Shown: one piece after another, positions 17,359 to 23,595 of the stretch
Numbering within the stretch: position 1 is the stretch's first letter
Layout of the letters: each line of letters opens with the position of its first letter
Assembly: GCF_900110075.1 (NCBI RefSeq)
Contig: NZ_FOCJ01000001.1
Location: 372,001 to 436,000, forward strand
Direction: 5' to 3'
DNA: 64,000 nt
From: Paenibacillus sp. OV219
GTDB lineage: Bacteria > Bacillota > Bacilli > Paenibacillales > Paenibacillaceae
Made by a program: the position numbers and the translations under genes
The notes under the pieces: generated by a model
The model's database searches: none
Told to the model about the DNA's origin: nothing
The model's input: only the letters and a program-made list of their open reading frames with translations

Positions 17359-18030
17359 CTAAGTAATCCGTATCGCATACGTACGATACCGCAGCTTATC
17401 CCCGGCGACAACTAGCAGCTGATACTCGATCATTTTGTGCAACAGCCGCCGAGCATGTTGTTCAGTAATCCGCAGATGCGCAGCTAGCTCGGCAGGCGTG
17501 AATGGCCGCAGAAGGCGGCGCGCGAACCGCGCGGTTTCCGCTTCCTGCCAGCCCAAGTGCTGTGGCAGCTCTGTCGTGGTCACGAACTTCCCCATGAAAG
17601 AAAGCACAAGCTGCTGGCAGCGCTGAGTCTCTTCCGTTATCGAGAGGTAGGCGATCGGCAACAATAGCCAATCATCGAGTGCGAGCAAACTATGCCGCCA
17701 GCATAAGTCTTTGAACCTTCTTACATCGAGGTCCCTCGCATGAGGCCCGAAACCTTGTATCTCTATGCCGCCTTTCATCTCGCCGCCGGGCATATAAGCG
17801 AGGTCCACGTAGCGATAGCCGTTATTGAAATCTCTTACTTCCCATTCCGGATAGAGATGGTTGAAGTTGCGGACTACGGGGTACCAGATCATTCTTAGAA
17901 ACTCACGTGTGCCATGGCCTAGACCTTTTTCAAGTAATTCGCGTCTTCGAGGGTTGCTCTCCTCCGATTTGTGGCTACTCAGCCATTCCTCATACGCATT
18001 TTCAAATAGAATCATCTTACTTTCACTCAT
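17359..18030 (-). CDS. Conserved protein: nuclease-like fold plus C-terminal winged helix
   Basis: 223 residues from ATG 18030, preceded on the minus strand by GAGAGG; longer in-frame starts lack a ribosome site. Residues 60-140 contain YRYVDLAYMPGG then GGIEIQGFG and RRFKDLCWRHSLLALDDWLLLPI. This D...E-x-Q pattern followed by an Arg-rich helix resembles Vsr/DUF559-type PD-(D/E)xK nucleases. Residues 165-215 (FTPAELAAHLRITEQHARRLLHKMIEYQLL) form a winged helix. I do not recognise a characterised homologue. A DNA-binding regulator or a nuclease-derived regulator is inferred. It is monocistronic, transcribed toward the repeat region. Confidence 0.6.
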   Translation of the reverse strand: MSESKMILFENAYEEWLSSHKSEESNPRRRELLEKGLGHGTREFLRMIWYPVVRNFNHLYPEWEVRDFNNGYRYVDLAYMPGGEMKGGIEIQGFGPHARDLDVRRFKDLCWRHSLLALDDWLLLPIAYLSITEETQRCQQLVLSFMGKFVTTTELPQHLGWQEAETARFARRLLRPFTPAELAAHLRITEQHARRLLHKMIEYQLLVVAGDKLRYRTYAIRIT

Positions 18031-18057
18031 CCTCTCATCATCAATAGCCGAGTAGAC

Positions 18058-18116
18058 GCAAAAAAGCCGCCTTGCGTACAAAGGCACGATTAAGGTGCAC
18101 CTTGCAGCAATGCGGC
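18058..18116 (-). terminator. Terminator-like stem after the histidine phosphatase gene
   Basis: On the minus strand GCCGCATTGC and GCAAGGCGGC (18116-18107 with 18075-18066) can pair with one mismatch and are followed by a T-run. The loop is long (about 31 bases) and contains its own complementary GGTGCACC-like core. Confidence 0.5.
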
Positions 18117-18200
18117 GTGTGCCTCACGACCAACGTGTATTTATTGTTCGTATAACGAAGGACTAGGCAAAAAGCATCTCCAATCATTTTTCCCCAATAG

Positions 18201-18908
18201 TTAGTCAATGTTATTCGCGAATAATCCGGCTGTGCTAGTCGGCAGCCCTGCCTTGTAAATATGGCCGATATCGCCAATGCCGTAACAGCGAGGCGCGGCA
18301 AAACCATGGTCGCGCTCTTCCATAACAATGGTTGTGACTGAGCTTGGGGCAATCCAAAAGCTGGACCAGACTAATGAAAGCGGCAATTCCAGCAGATGGG
18401 AGAGCCAAGCGAGGCCGAAGCCAAGATGACAGAAGATCGCAATCGTGTCCCGATTCGACTCCATAATTCGATAACGCCCGCCTTCGCGACGATAGCCGTT
18501 CCTTTCGAAGAATTGATCAGAATTGTCCTTGATGATCTGAAAATGATCGCGAAACTCCGGTTTGTTAAAGGGTGCGAGTTCATGCCAGTTATCTCGAGTA
18601 GGATATGGTCTATGTTCCCGAACCCAGGTGTGATCGCAGTTCCATGCTACTGTCGCCTCTCCGGAGGGATTTGTAATTTGCCAACCATCAAGCTCTGCAA
18701 GCCAAGGCAATATGGTAGGTTGTATCCCCGTTGCATCAGAAGTGTATTGCATCGTATGGAGTGCCCTGCCAAGTGGGGAGCTGTAGATTCGGTCAATTTT
18801 CGTACCCGCAAGCCGTTCTGCTAATGCCCCAGCTTCCAAGTGTCCGGGCGAAGTAATCGTGTTATTCGGGTAATCCGGTTCGGCATGTCGAATCAAATAG
18901 ACTTTCAT
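18201..18908 (-). CDS. Histidine phosphatase family protein
   Basis: 235 residues from ATG 18908 behind AGGAGG. The RHAEPDYP motif (residues 7-14) supplies the phosphorylated histidine and its Arg. RIYSSPLGRALHTM provides the second Arg, the acid is in WLAELDGW, and FCHLGFG supplies the second His. This is the phosphoglycerate-mutase/phosphatase branch 1 fold. The insertion of about 70 residues between the acid and the second His suggests a broad phosphatase rather than the glycolytic mutase. Substrate unknown. Apparently monocistronic. Confidence 0.88.
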   Translation of the reverse strand: MKVYLIRHAEPDYPNNTITSPGHLEAGALAERLAGTKIDRIYSSPLGRALHTMQYTSDATGIQPTILPWLAELDGWQITNPSGEATVAWNCDHTWVREHRPYPTRDNWHELAPFNKPEFRDHFQIIKDNSDQFFERNGYRREGGRYRIMESNRDTIAIFCHLGFGLAWLSHLLELPLSLVWSSFWIAPSSVTTIVMEERDHGFAAPRCYGIGDIGHIYKAGLPTSTAGLFANNID

Positions 18909-19007
18909 TTCTACCTCCTGCGGGTGGTTTGATTTTACAGGATTAGTATAAATGGCGCGTCATCAAGCCGCAATAGAATTACTCTCTTACATATATTCGA
19001 GTTTGAT

Positions 19008-19550
19008 TTAGGTCGAGCTAATCGTTCTCCCCGGATAGAACATATGGTCAGGCTGCGCTTCATTTTCCTTAGCGGTGATAGAGGTAGTAACGAGCTTGAA
19101 AACAGCCGTCTTGCTTCCCATCGAGGACACATATCTCTCTAAGTGGCTCTGCGGCAGCGGCTTGTCGTAATAGCCAGGTACGTACTTGTTCAGCATCCCT
19201 TGCATGGCTTCCGTCGCTTCGACGATATCGGTCACTTTGAGAATCGTGCCATCAATAATGGTGCTCATGTAGGCGGTATCGGTGTGAGCGGGAATCGGCG
19301 ATGTGATTGTCCCGTACTCTTCGCTGACGGTGAAGCAGGCTCGTGGATTTCGGTCGATCATCGTGATTTTGCGGCCTTCAGCTGCACCATGGAAGTAAAT
19401 GGCACCTTCCCGCCAGTAATAATTAAGTGGTACGACATAGGGGATATCATCTGTGGTTAGGCCTAAAAATCCAATTTGGGCTTGCTCGAGAAAATGTTGG
19501 ATGCGGGTTTGGTCGGTGCATGCGCGTTTAGCCAATCGTATTGGAAACAT
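19008..19550 (-). CDS. Pyridoxamine 5'-phosphate oxidase-like flavoprotein
   Basis: 180 residues, ATG 19550 behind AAGGAG. Split-barrel FMN-binding fold of the NimA/PNPOx-like type: FLGLTTDDIPYVVPLNYYW, IYFHGAAEGRKITMIDRNPRACFTV, then TDTAYMSTIIDGTI. The HGAAEGRK segment normally contacts the FMN phosphate. It is probably a small-molecule reductase or haem/flavin-binding protein rather than true PNPOx, whose C-terminal RxL substrate motif is not evident. It is divergently transcribed from a MocR-type regulator, which probably controls it and suggests a link to vitamin B6. Confidence 0.85.
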   Translation of the reverse strand: MFPIRLAKRACTDQTRIQHFLEQAQIGFLGLTTDDIPYVVPLNYYWREGAIYFHGAAEGRKITMIDRNPRACFTVSEEYGTITSPIPAHTDTAYMSTIIDGTILKVTDIVEATEAMQGMLNKYVPGYYDKPLPQSHLERYVSSMGSKTAVFKLVTTSITAKENEAQPDHMFYPGRTISST

Positions 19551-19611
19551 CGGTATCTCTCCTTCTGTTGCTGGTTGTGTCTGTCTTTGTTATAGTCATT
19601 TTAGTTGGAAA

Positions 19612-19640
19612 TTGTCCCTGTCTGAAGTGACAGTTATACA
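19612..19640 (+). promoter_or_regulatory. Promoter of the MocR gene with internal palindrome
   Basis: TTGTCC (19612-19617), 17-bp spacer, TATACA (19635-19640). The spacer holds CTGTC-TGAAGT-GACAG, an inverted repeat that fits an autoregulatory operator for the GntR-type head of the downstream regulator. The promoter match is visible; operator function is inferred. Confidence 0.55.
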
Positions 19641-19664
19641 CAAAATTATGGGTACAGATGGTGA

Positions 19665-21074
19665 ATGGATATGATTAGCTTAACCCCTAAACTTGAAAAA
19701 GAGAGCGAAAGCCCGCTGTACGACCAGCTCTATCGGTATATCCGTAAGCAAATCGAGGATGGCGCATTAGCCGTGAATGACCGCTTACCATCGATTCGTC
19801 AATTGTCCGCGCACTTATTGGTCAGCAAAAATACCATAGAGGCCGCTTATCAGCAGCTGCTATCAGAAGGTTATCTTCAGAGTCGCCCGAGGAGTGGGAT
19901 CTTCGTGCTGCCGTTGGAGCAGTTGCCTGTTGCAAGCGTAAGGCAGATGAAAGAACAACCTTCCCAGGAAATAAGTGAGCAGGGGCGAGCGGGGACGATA
20001 GATTTTGAGTACGGGGACGTGGAATTGGAGCTTTTTCCGGTGAAGGTGTGGAAGAAGTGTTTGGCAGAAGCGATGGATGACCGATTGCATGAGGTCGTTG
20101 GCTACGGAGATCGGCAAGGCCACCTTGGGCTGCGTGAGGAGATTGCGAGGTATTTGTTCCAGTCACGGGGCGTTTCGTGCTCGGCTGATCAGATCTTCTT
20201 GAGTGCTGGAACTGCGCAGGCGATCAGCTTGCTGTGCCAGCTACTGCCGCTGACGGAGCGGATTGCGATGGAGGAACCCGGGTACAACGGGGCTAGAGCC
20301 GTGTTCGTGAACCACCTTAGAGAGATCGTTCCAATTCCGCTGGAGGAGGATGGTCTGTCGATTGAGGCGCTTCGGGGTAGTGGAGCAAATGTGGTCTATG
20401 TGACGCCTTCGCATCAGTTCCCGATTGGCATCGTAATGCCCGTTCAGAAGCGGGGGAAGCTGCTGCAGTGGGCATATGAGCAGGGCGGGTTTATTCTCGA
20501 AGATGATTATGACAGCGAGTTTCGCTATCAAGGTCAGCCAATCCCGGCACTCAAGGCGCTTGACCGTTCCGATCGTGTCATCTACTTGGGCACATTCTCG
20601 AAGTCATTTTTGCCAGGGGCGAGACTAAGTTATGTTGTTCTGCCAGAGTCGCTCGCGGATACATATAGGGAGGGGTTGCAAAATTATAGCCAATCCGTAT
20701 CGACGCTGATCCAAACAGCGATGTATCTTTTTATGAGAGACGGCGGTTTCGAGCGGCATGTCCGCAAGATGCGGAAGCTTTACCAGACGAGGCACCGCAC
20801 ATTGCTTCGTGCGATCCATGATCAGCTCGAGAGCCGAGTCGGCGTTATTGGGCAAAAGTCTGGGATGCATCTTCTGCTTAACGTAATCGGACGCGACTGT
20901 GAGGAGCTTATCCAACTGGCAGCTCAGCGAGGCGTTCAGGTGTACTCGCCGATGAAGCACTGGACGAATCCGGCCGATTGTCCGAGATCGTATATCATGC
21001 TTGGTTTTGCCGGCTTGCAGGAGGAGCAGATTCGTGAAGGAGTGTCACGGCTTCGGCAGGCTTGGTTCGAGTAA
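19665..21074 (+). CDS. MocR/PdxR-type GntR regulator with aminotransferase domain
   Basis: 469 residues. The N-terminal GntR winged helix spans about residues 12-75 (SPLYDQLYRYIRKQIEDGAL, LPSIRQLSAHLLVSKNTIEAAYQQL). It is joined by a linker to a type-I aminotransferase-like domain: AGTAQAISLL, VTPSHQFPIG, EDDYDSEFRY, and the PLP-lysine loop LGTFSKSFLPGARLSY (Lys near 313). MocR proteins sense PLP or an amino compound and activate neighbouring genes. The divergent neighbour is a PNPOx-like gene, which favours a PdxR-like B6 role. ATG 19665 and 19671 are both possible starts. Confidence 0.9.
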   Translation: MDMISLTPKLEKESESPLYDQLYRYIRKQIEDGALAVNDRLPSIRQLSAHLLVSKNTIEAAYQQLLSEGYLQSRPRSGIFVLPLEQLPVASVRQMKEQPSQEISEQGRAGTIDFEYGDVELELFPVKVWKKCLAEAMDDRLHEVVGYGDRQGHLGLREEIARYLFQSRGVSCSADQIFLSAGTAQAISLLCQLLPLTERIAMEEPGYNGARAVFVNHLREIVPIPLEEDGLSIEALRGSGANVVYVTPSHQFPIGIVMPVQKRGKLLQWAYEQGGFILEDDYDSEFRYQGQPIPALKALDRSDRVIYLGTFSKSFLPGARLSYVVLPESLADTYREGLQNYSQSVSTLIQTAMYLFMRDGGFERHVRKMRKLYQTRHRTLLRAIHDQLESRVGVIGQKSGMHLLLNVIGRDCEELIQLAAQRGVQVYSPMKHWTNPADCPRSYIMLGFAGLQEEQIREGVSRLRQAWFE

Positions 21075-21112
21075 TGGAGCGGGTGAGAGGCGTGTTACTG
21101 TGAAAATAGTGC

Positions 21113-21142
21113 TTGTTCAGCCTGAGCGCCGCGTGCTATAAT
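21113..21142 (+). promoter_or_regulatory. Promoter of tRNA-Ala
   Basis: TTGTTC (21113-21118), 18-bp spacer, TATAAT (21137-21142), 25 bases before the mature 5' end. A second TATAAT at 21159-21164 is too close to the tRNA to serve it. Confidence 0.65.
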
Positions 21143-21167
21143 TCCCCTTGTGACACGCTATAATTAC

Positions 21168-21240
<73 letters not shown>

Positions 21241-21283
21241 TATGAAATTTAACAGCCATCCTTCGGGGTGGCTGTATTTCATA
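21241..21283 (+). terminator. tRNA-Ala terminator
   Basis: ACAGCCATCC-TTCG-GGGTGGCTGT core stem, extended by the outer arms TATGAAAT/ATTTCATA. The core is repeated almost unchanged at 23270-23293 and 41018-41041. Confidence 0.8.
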
Positions 21284-21320
21284 TGGGGCTCTACATCAGC
21301 CAGGAGGCAGTTGATCAATA

Positions 21321-21349
21321 TTGACTTTGGTTGAGCACTCACTCATAAT
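21321..21349 (+). promoter_or_regulatory. tetR promoter with overlapping operator
   Basis: TTGACT (21321-21326), 17 bp, CATAAT (21344-21349). The spacer contains TGAGCACTCACTCA (21332-21345), whose complement shares TGAGTGAGTGC with the two operators before the cassette genes. This places the repressor between -35 and -10 of its own gene. Confidence 0.75.
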
Positions 21350-21394
21350 TTGTTGTAATGATAATGAAGATTATGACTAAAAGAGGTAGATCGT

Positions 21395-21985
21395 ATGGAG
21401 CTCCGCAATAAAATTATGGATGCAGCTGAACAAGTCATCATTACAAACGGTTTGTCTAAATCGACCACGAAGGAAATCGCTCGAATCGCTGGATGTTCAG
21501 AAGGATCGTTGTACAATCATTTTAAAAGCAAGGAAGATCTGTTTATGCAGATCATGAAAAAGCATCTGCAAGGTTTTCTTGCGGTCCTGTTCCAGTTGAA
21601 CGGAAATCGAGGCAAACAGCTCGTAAGGGAGAACCTGAATGAAGTGGCGCTTGCAGCGCTTGATTATTTTATACTGTCTATCTTTCTTACAGCATCGTTA
21701 TTTACGGAGCCCAGTTTCCTAACTCGTCATCGGGAAGGGTTTCAAGAACGAAATGAAGGTCCTCATCGGGCTAACGAAATCGTAGCCGGGTATATTCGCG
21801 CCGAACAGAAACTCGGAAGAGTGAATGCTGATGTGAGCCCGCGCAGCGTTGCAGATTTGTTGCTTGGTGCATGTTTTCAGCATGCTTTTCATATGCAATT
21901 TTTAGGCGAGGTAGAGCCGGGTGAGACTAGAAAACAGTTTGTAGAGCAGCTATTGTCGACGATTATGCAAGGACTAGAGCCGTGA
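21395..21985 (+). CDS. TetR/AcrR family repressor
   Basis: 196 residues. The N-terminal helix-turn-helix (residues 1-48) contains IMDAAEQVIITNGLSKSTTKEIARIAGCSEGSLYNHFKSKEDLF, a standard TetR head. The rest is an all-helical ligand-binding domain. AGAGGTAG precedes the ATG. It is the first gene of the segment between the tRNA-Ala gene and its duplicated 3' end. Matching operators lie in its own promoter and before the 22121-23220 pair, so it very probably represses both. Its ligand is unknown. Confidence 0.92.
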   Translation: MELRNKIMDAAEQVIITNGLSKSTTKEIARIAGCSEGSLYNHFKSKEDLFMQIMKKHLQGFLAVLFQLNGNRGKQLVRENLNEVALAALDYFILSIFLTASLFTEPSFLTRHREGFQERNEGPHRANEIVAGYIRAEQKLGRVNADVSPRSVADLLLGACFQHAFHMQFLGEVEPGETRKQFVEQLLSTIMQGLEP

Positions 21986-22001
21986 AGCTCAGGAATAATT
22001 C

Positions 22002-22097
22002 TTGACAATGAGAGGGAGGTTCCGATACGATGAGTGAGTGCGCACTCAGTACAATATAGCACTCTTTTTTAATCATCAATGAGTGTGCACTCACTCA
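22002..22097 (+). promoter_or_regulatory. Promoter and two TetR operators before the cassette genes
   Basis: TTGACA (22002-22007) with a weak TACGAT -10 (22026-22031, 18-bp spacer). The perfect 14-bp palindrome TGAGTGCGCACTCA is at 22035-22048 inside TGAGTGAGTGCGCACTCA. A second near-palindrome, in reverse orientation, is at 22080-22097 (TGAGTGTGCACTCACTCA). The two are 45-50 bp apart, four to five helix turns. They share the half-site found in the tetR promoter. Confidence 0.8.
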
Positions 22098-22120
22098 TAT
22101 TGGGAAGGGATAGATTAACA

Positions 22121-22522
22121 ATGACAAATCGAAATCAAACGGAGGCAAAAGTCCTGCCTATTCTTAAGTGGACGGCAATCTTTTTCGCTTTGGCAATACT
22201 AGCACAAGTATTTATCGCTGGAATGTCTTTATTTGTGGATTCGGCCGATTGGGTCGCACATAAGAACTTTGCCCGCGTATTTATCGTGTTTCCTGTTATT
22301 ACGATCTTGCTATCATTCATCACTCGCTTACCAATCTCATATCGATTGAAGGGCATCCAGCAATTGGTGATGGTGGTCCTCATGTTCGTCACGGCTAATC
22401 TCTCGTCTAAGATCGGAATCCTTGGCGCGCTTCATCCGGTCATCGCATTGGGTATGTTTTGGAGCGCAACTTCACTTGCAAAACAGGCTGCAACAAGTCG
22501 CGCGAAGGGTGAAGCCAAATGA
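22121..22522 (+). CDS. Small four-helix membrane protein (DUF6220-like)
   Basis: 133 residues from ATG 22121 behind GGGAAGGGA. The earlier in-frame ATG (22079) overlaps the second operator and is rejected. Four hydrophobic segments are seen (ILKWTAIFFALAILAQVFIAG; ARVFIVFPVITILLSFI; QLVMVVLMFVTANL; HPVIALGMFWSATSL) with HK and HP residues at the membrane edge. This pattern matches the DUF6220 group of unknown function. ATGA overlap with the oxidoreductase gene indicates coupled translation. Confidence 0.7.
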   Translation: MTNRNQTEAKVLPILKWTAIFFALAILAQVFIAGMSLFVDSADWVAHKNFARVFIVFPVITILLSFITRLPISYRLKGIQQLVMVVLMFVTANLSSKIGILGALHPVIALGMFWSATSLAKQAATSRAKGEAK

Positions 22523-23220
22523 AAATCGTTATTTTTGGAGCAAATGGACCAACGGGTAGGCTATTGACGGAGCAAGCGTTAGCGGGAGGACATTCGGTGA
22601 CCGCAATTACCCGTCATCCTGAGCAGTTTCCGATTGAACACGAGCAGCTTCGGGTGATGCAAGGTGACGTATATGACCTCGCGTCCGTAGAAAACGCGGT
22701 TGCAAGGCAGGATGCTGTCCTTTCGACCCTTGGCGTTCCATTCAGCCGTCAACCTATTCAAGTCTATTCGCAAGGCATCGATCATATTATCCAGGCCATG
22801 AACCGCTTCGGCGTTCGTCGTCTCGTCTGTGTAAGCTCAAGCGCAACCGAGCCTCATGCCGACCCTCAGGGAGGTTTCTTCTTTGAGAAAATCGTGCAGC
22901 CTGTCATCGTCAACACCATCGGGAAGACGTTGTATGAGGATATGCGACGAATGGAGAAGATGGTTAAAAATACGAATTTGGATTGGACGATCGTCAGGCC
23001 ATCCGGTCTTTTCGAAACTTCCGAAGTAACACCGTATCAAATGGCAGAAAATCATATCAGAGGTAGATTCACATCCAGGGCAGATTTGGCGAATTGCATG
23101 CTTGGGCAGCTTTCAAGTGACAGATATCTTCAAAAAGTAGCGGCGGTGGCAACGGTTGCGGTGCAGCCAAGCATGCTTAAACTGATCATGCGAGAAGCGT
23201 TCCAGAGCAAGCACAAATAG
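22519..23220 (+). CDS. NAD(P)H-binding oxidoreductase (atypical SDR)
   Basis: 233 residues. Rossmann motif IFGANGPTGRLLTEQA at the N-terminus, ITRHPEQF, MQGDVYD, DAVLSTLGVPFSRQP, VCVSSSATEP and DWTIVRPSGL are typical of NmrA-like/SDR_a5 proteins. The classical catalytic YxxxK is absent. Such proteins act as flavin/biliverdin-type reductases, quinone reductases or redox sensors; the substrate cannot be told. It is co-transcribed with the membrane protein under the TetR operators. Confidence 0.88.
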   Translation: MKIVIFGANGPTGRLLTEQALAGGHSVTAITRHPEQFPIEHEQLRVMQGDVYDLASVENAVARQDAVLSTLGVPFSRQPIQVYSQGIDHIIQAMNRFGVRRLVCVSSSATEPHADPQGGFFFEKIVQPVIVNTIGKTLYEDMRRMEKMVKNTNLDWTIVRPSGLFETSEVTPYQMAENHIRGRFTSRADLANCMLGQLSSDRYLQKVAAVATVAVQPSMLKLIMREAFQSKHK

Positions 23221-23226
23221 TCATGA

Positions 23227-23259
23227 AAGAGGTCAGGGGTACGATTTCCCTTGGCTCCA
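23227..23259 (+). repeat. Duplicated 3' end of tRNA-Ala (att-like direct repeat)
   Basis: 33 bases matching tRNA-Ala positions 21208-21240 at 30 of 33, in the same orientation, 2,019 bp downstream. It includes the variable loop, the T arm with two changes that weaken the T stem, and the acceptor 3' strand, but no 5' half. It cannot form a tRNA. The copy is followed by the same hairpin terminator as the real gene. Confidence 0.85.
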
Positions 23260-23297
23260 TACGAACAAAACAGCCATCCTTCGGGGTGGCTGTTTTT
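23260..23297 (+). terminator. Terminator closing the TetR cassette
   Basis: ACAGCCATCC-TTCG-GGGTGGCTGT (23270-23293) followed by TTTT, with outer arms TACGAA/TTCGTA. It is the second copy of the tRNA-Ala terminator. Confidence 0.8.
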
Positions 23298-23394
23298 CGT
23301 ATGGAGTCCATAAGGGGGCAGACCGCGCGGACGGTATGTCTCCAGGATTCCGACTTAGCGATTTTTTTCCGACAGTCATAGATTGCCTGATAGA

Positions 23395-23561
23395 TTGACT
23401 ACCAAACTTATACTTTTATGATGCAAGATGATCATTGATTTTGTCGAAAACGAGTCTTGGGATAGATTCGGGTTTCCTTATAGCAACGGGTCGTAATTGT
23501 TATCAGTGGCGTCTCATTCCGTCTACTAAAGGTTGTCGCGCGTTTCGTGTCGAACTATATA
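23395..23561 (+). promoter_or_regulatory. Two candidate promoters of the ABC-cNMP gene
   Basis: P1: TTGACT (23395-23400), 16 bp, TATGAT (23417-23422). P2: TTGTCG (23533-23538), 17 bp, TATATA (23556-23561). P2 lies about 35 bp before the start codon. Nothing else is visible in the 335-bp gap apart from the terminator at its left end. Confidence 0.5.
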
Positions 23562-23595
23562 GGGTGCTGCTATCATTGATAGAAGGAGATTGTCC

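Noticed and set aside
21159..21164. TATAAT immediately before tRNA-Ala as its -10 box
   Set aside because: It ends only three bases before the mature 5' end, so transcription would start inside the tRNA; the TATAAT at 21137 with a proper -35 fits better.
23227..23259. Second tRNA-Ala gene
   Set aside because: Only the variable loop, T arm and 3' acceptor strand are present; no 5' acceptor strand, D arm or anticodon arm precedes it.
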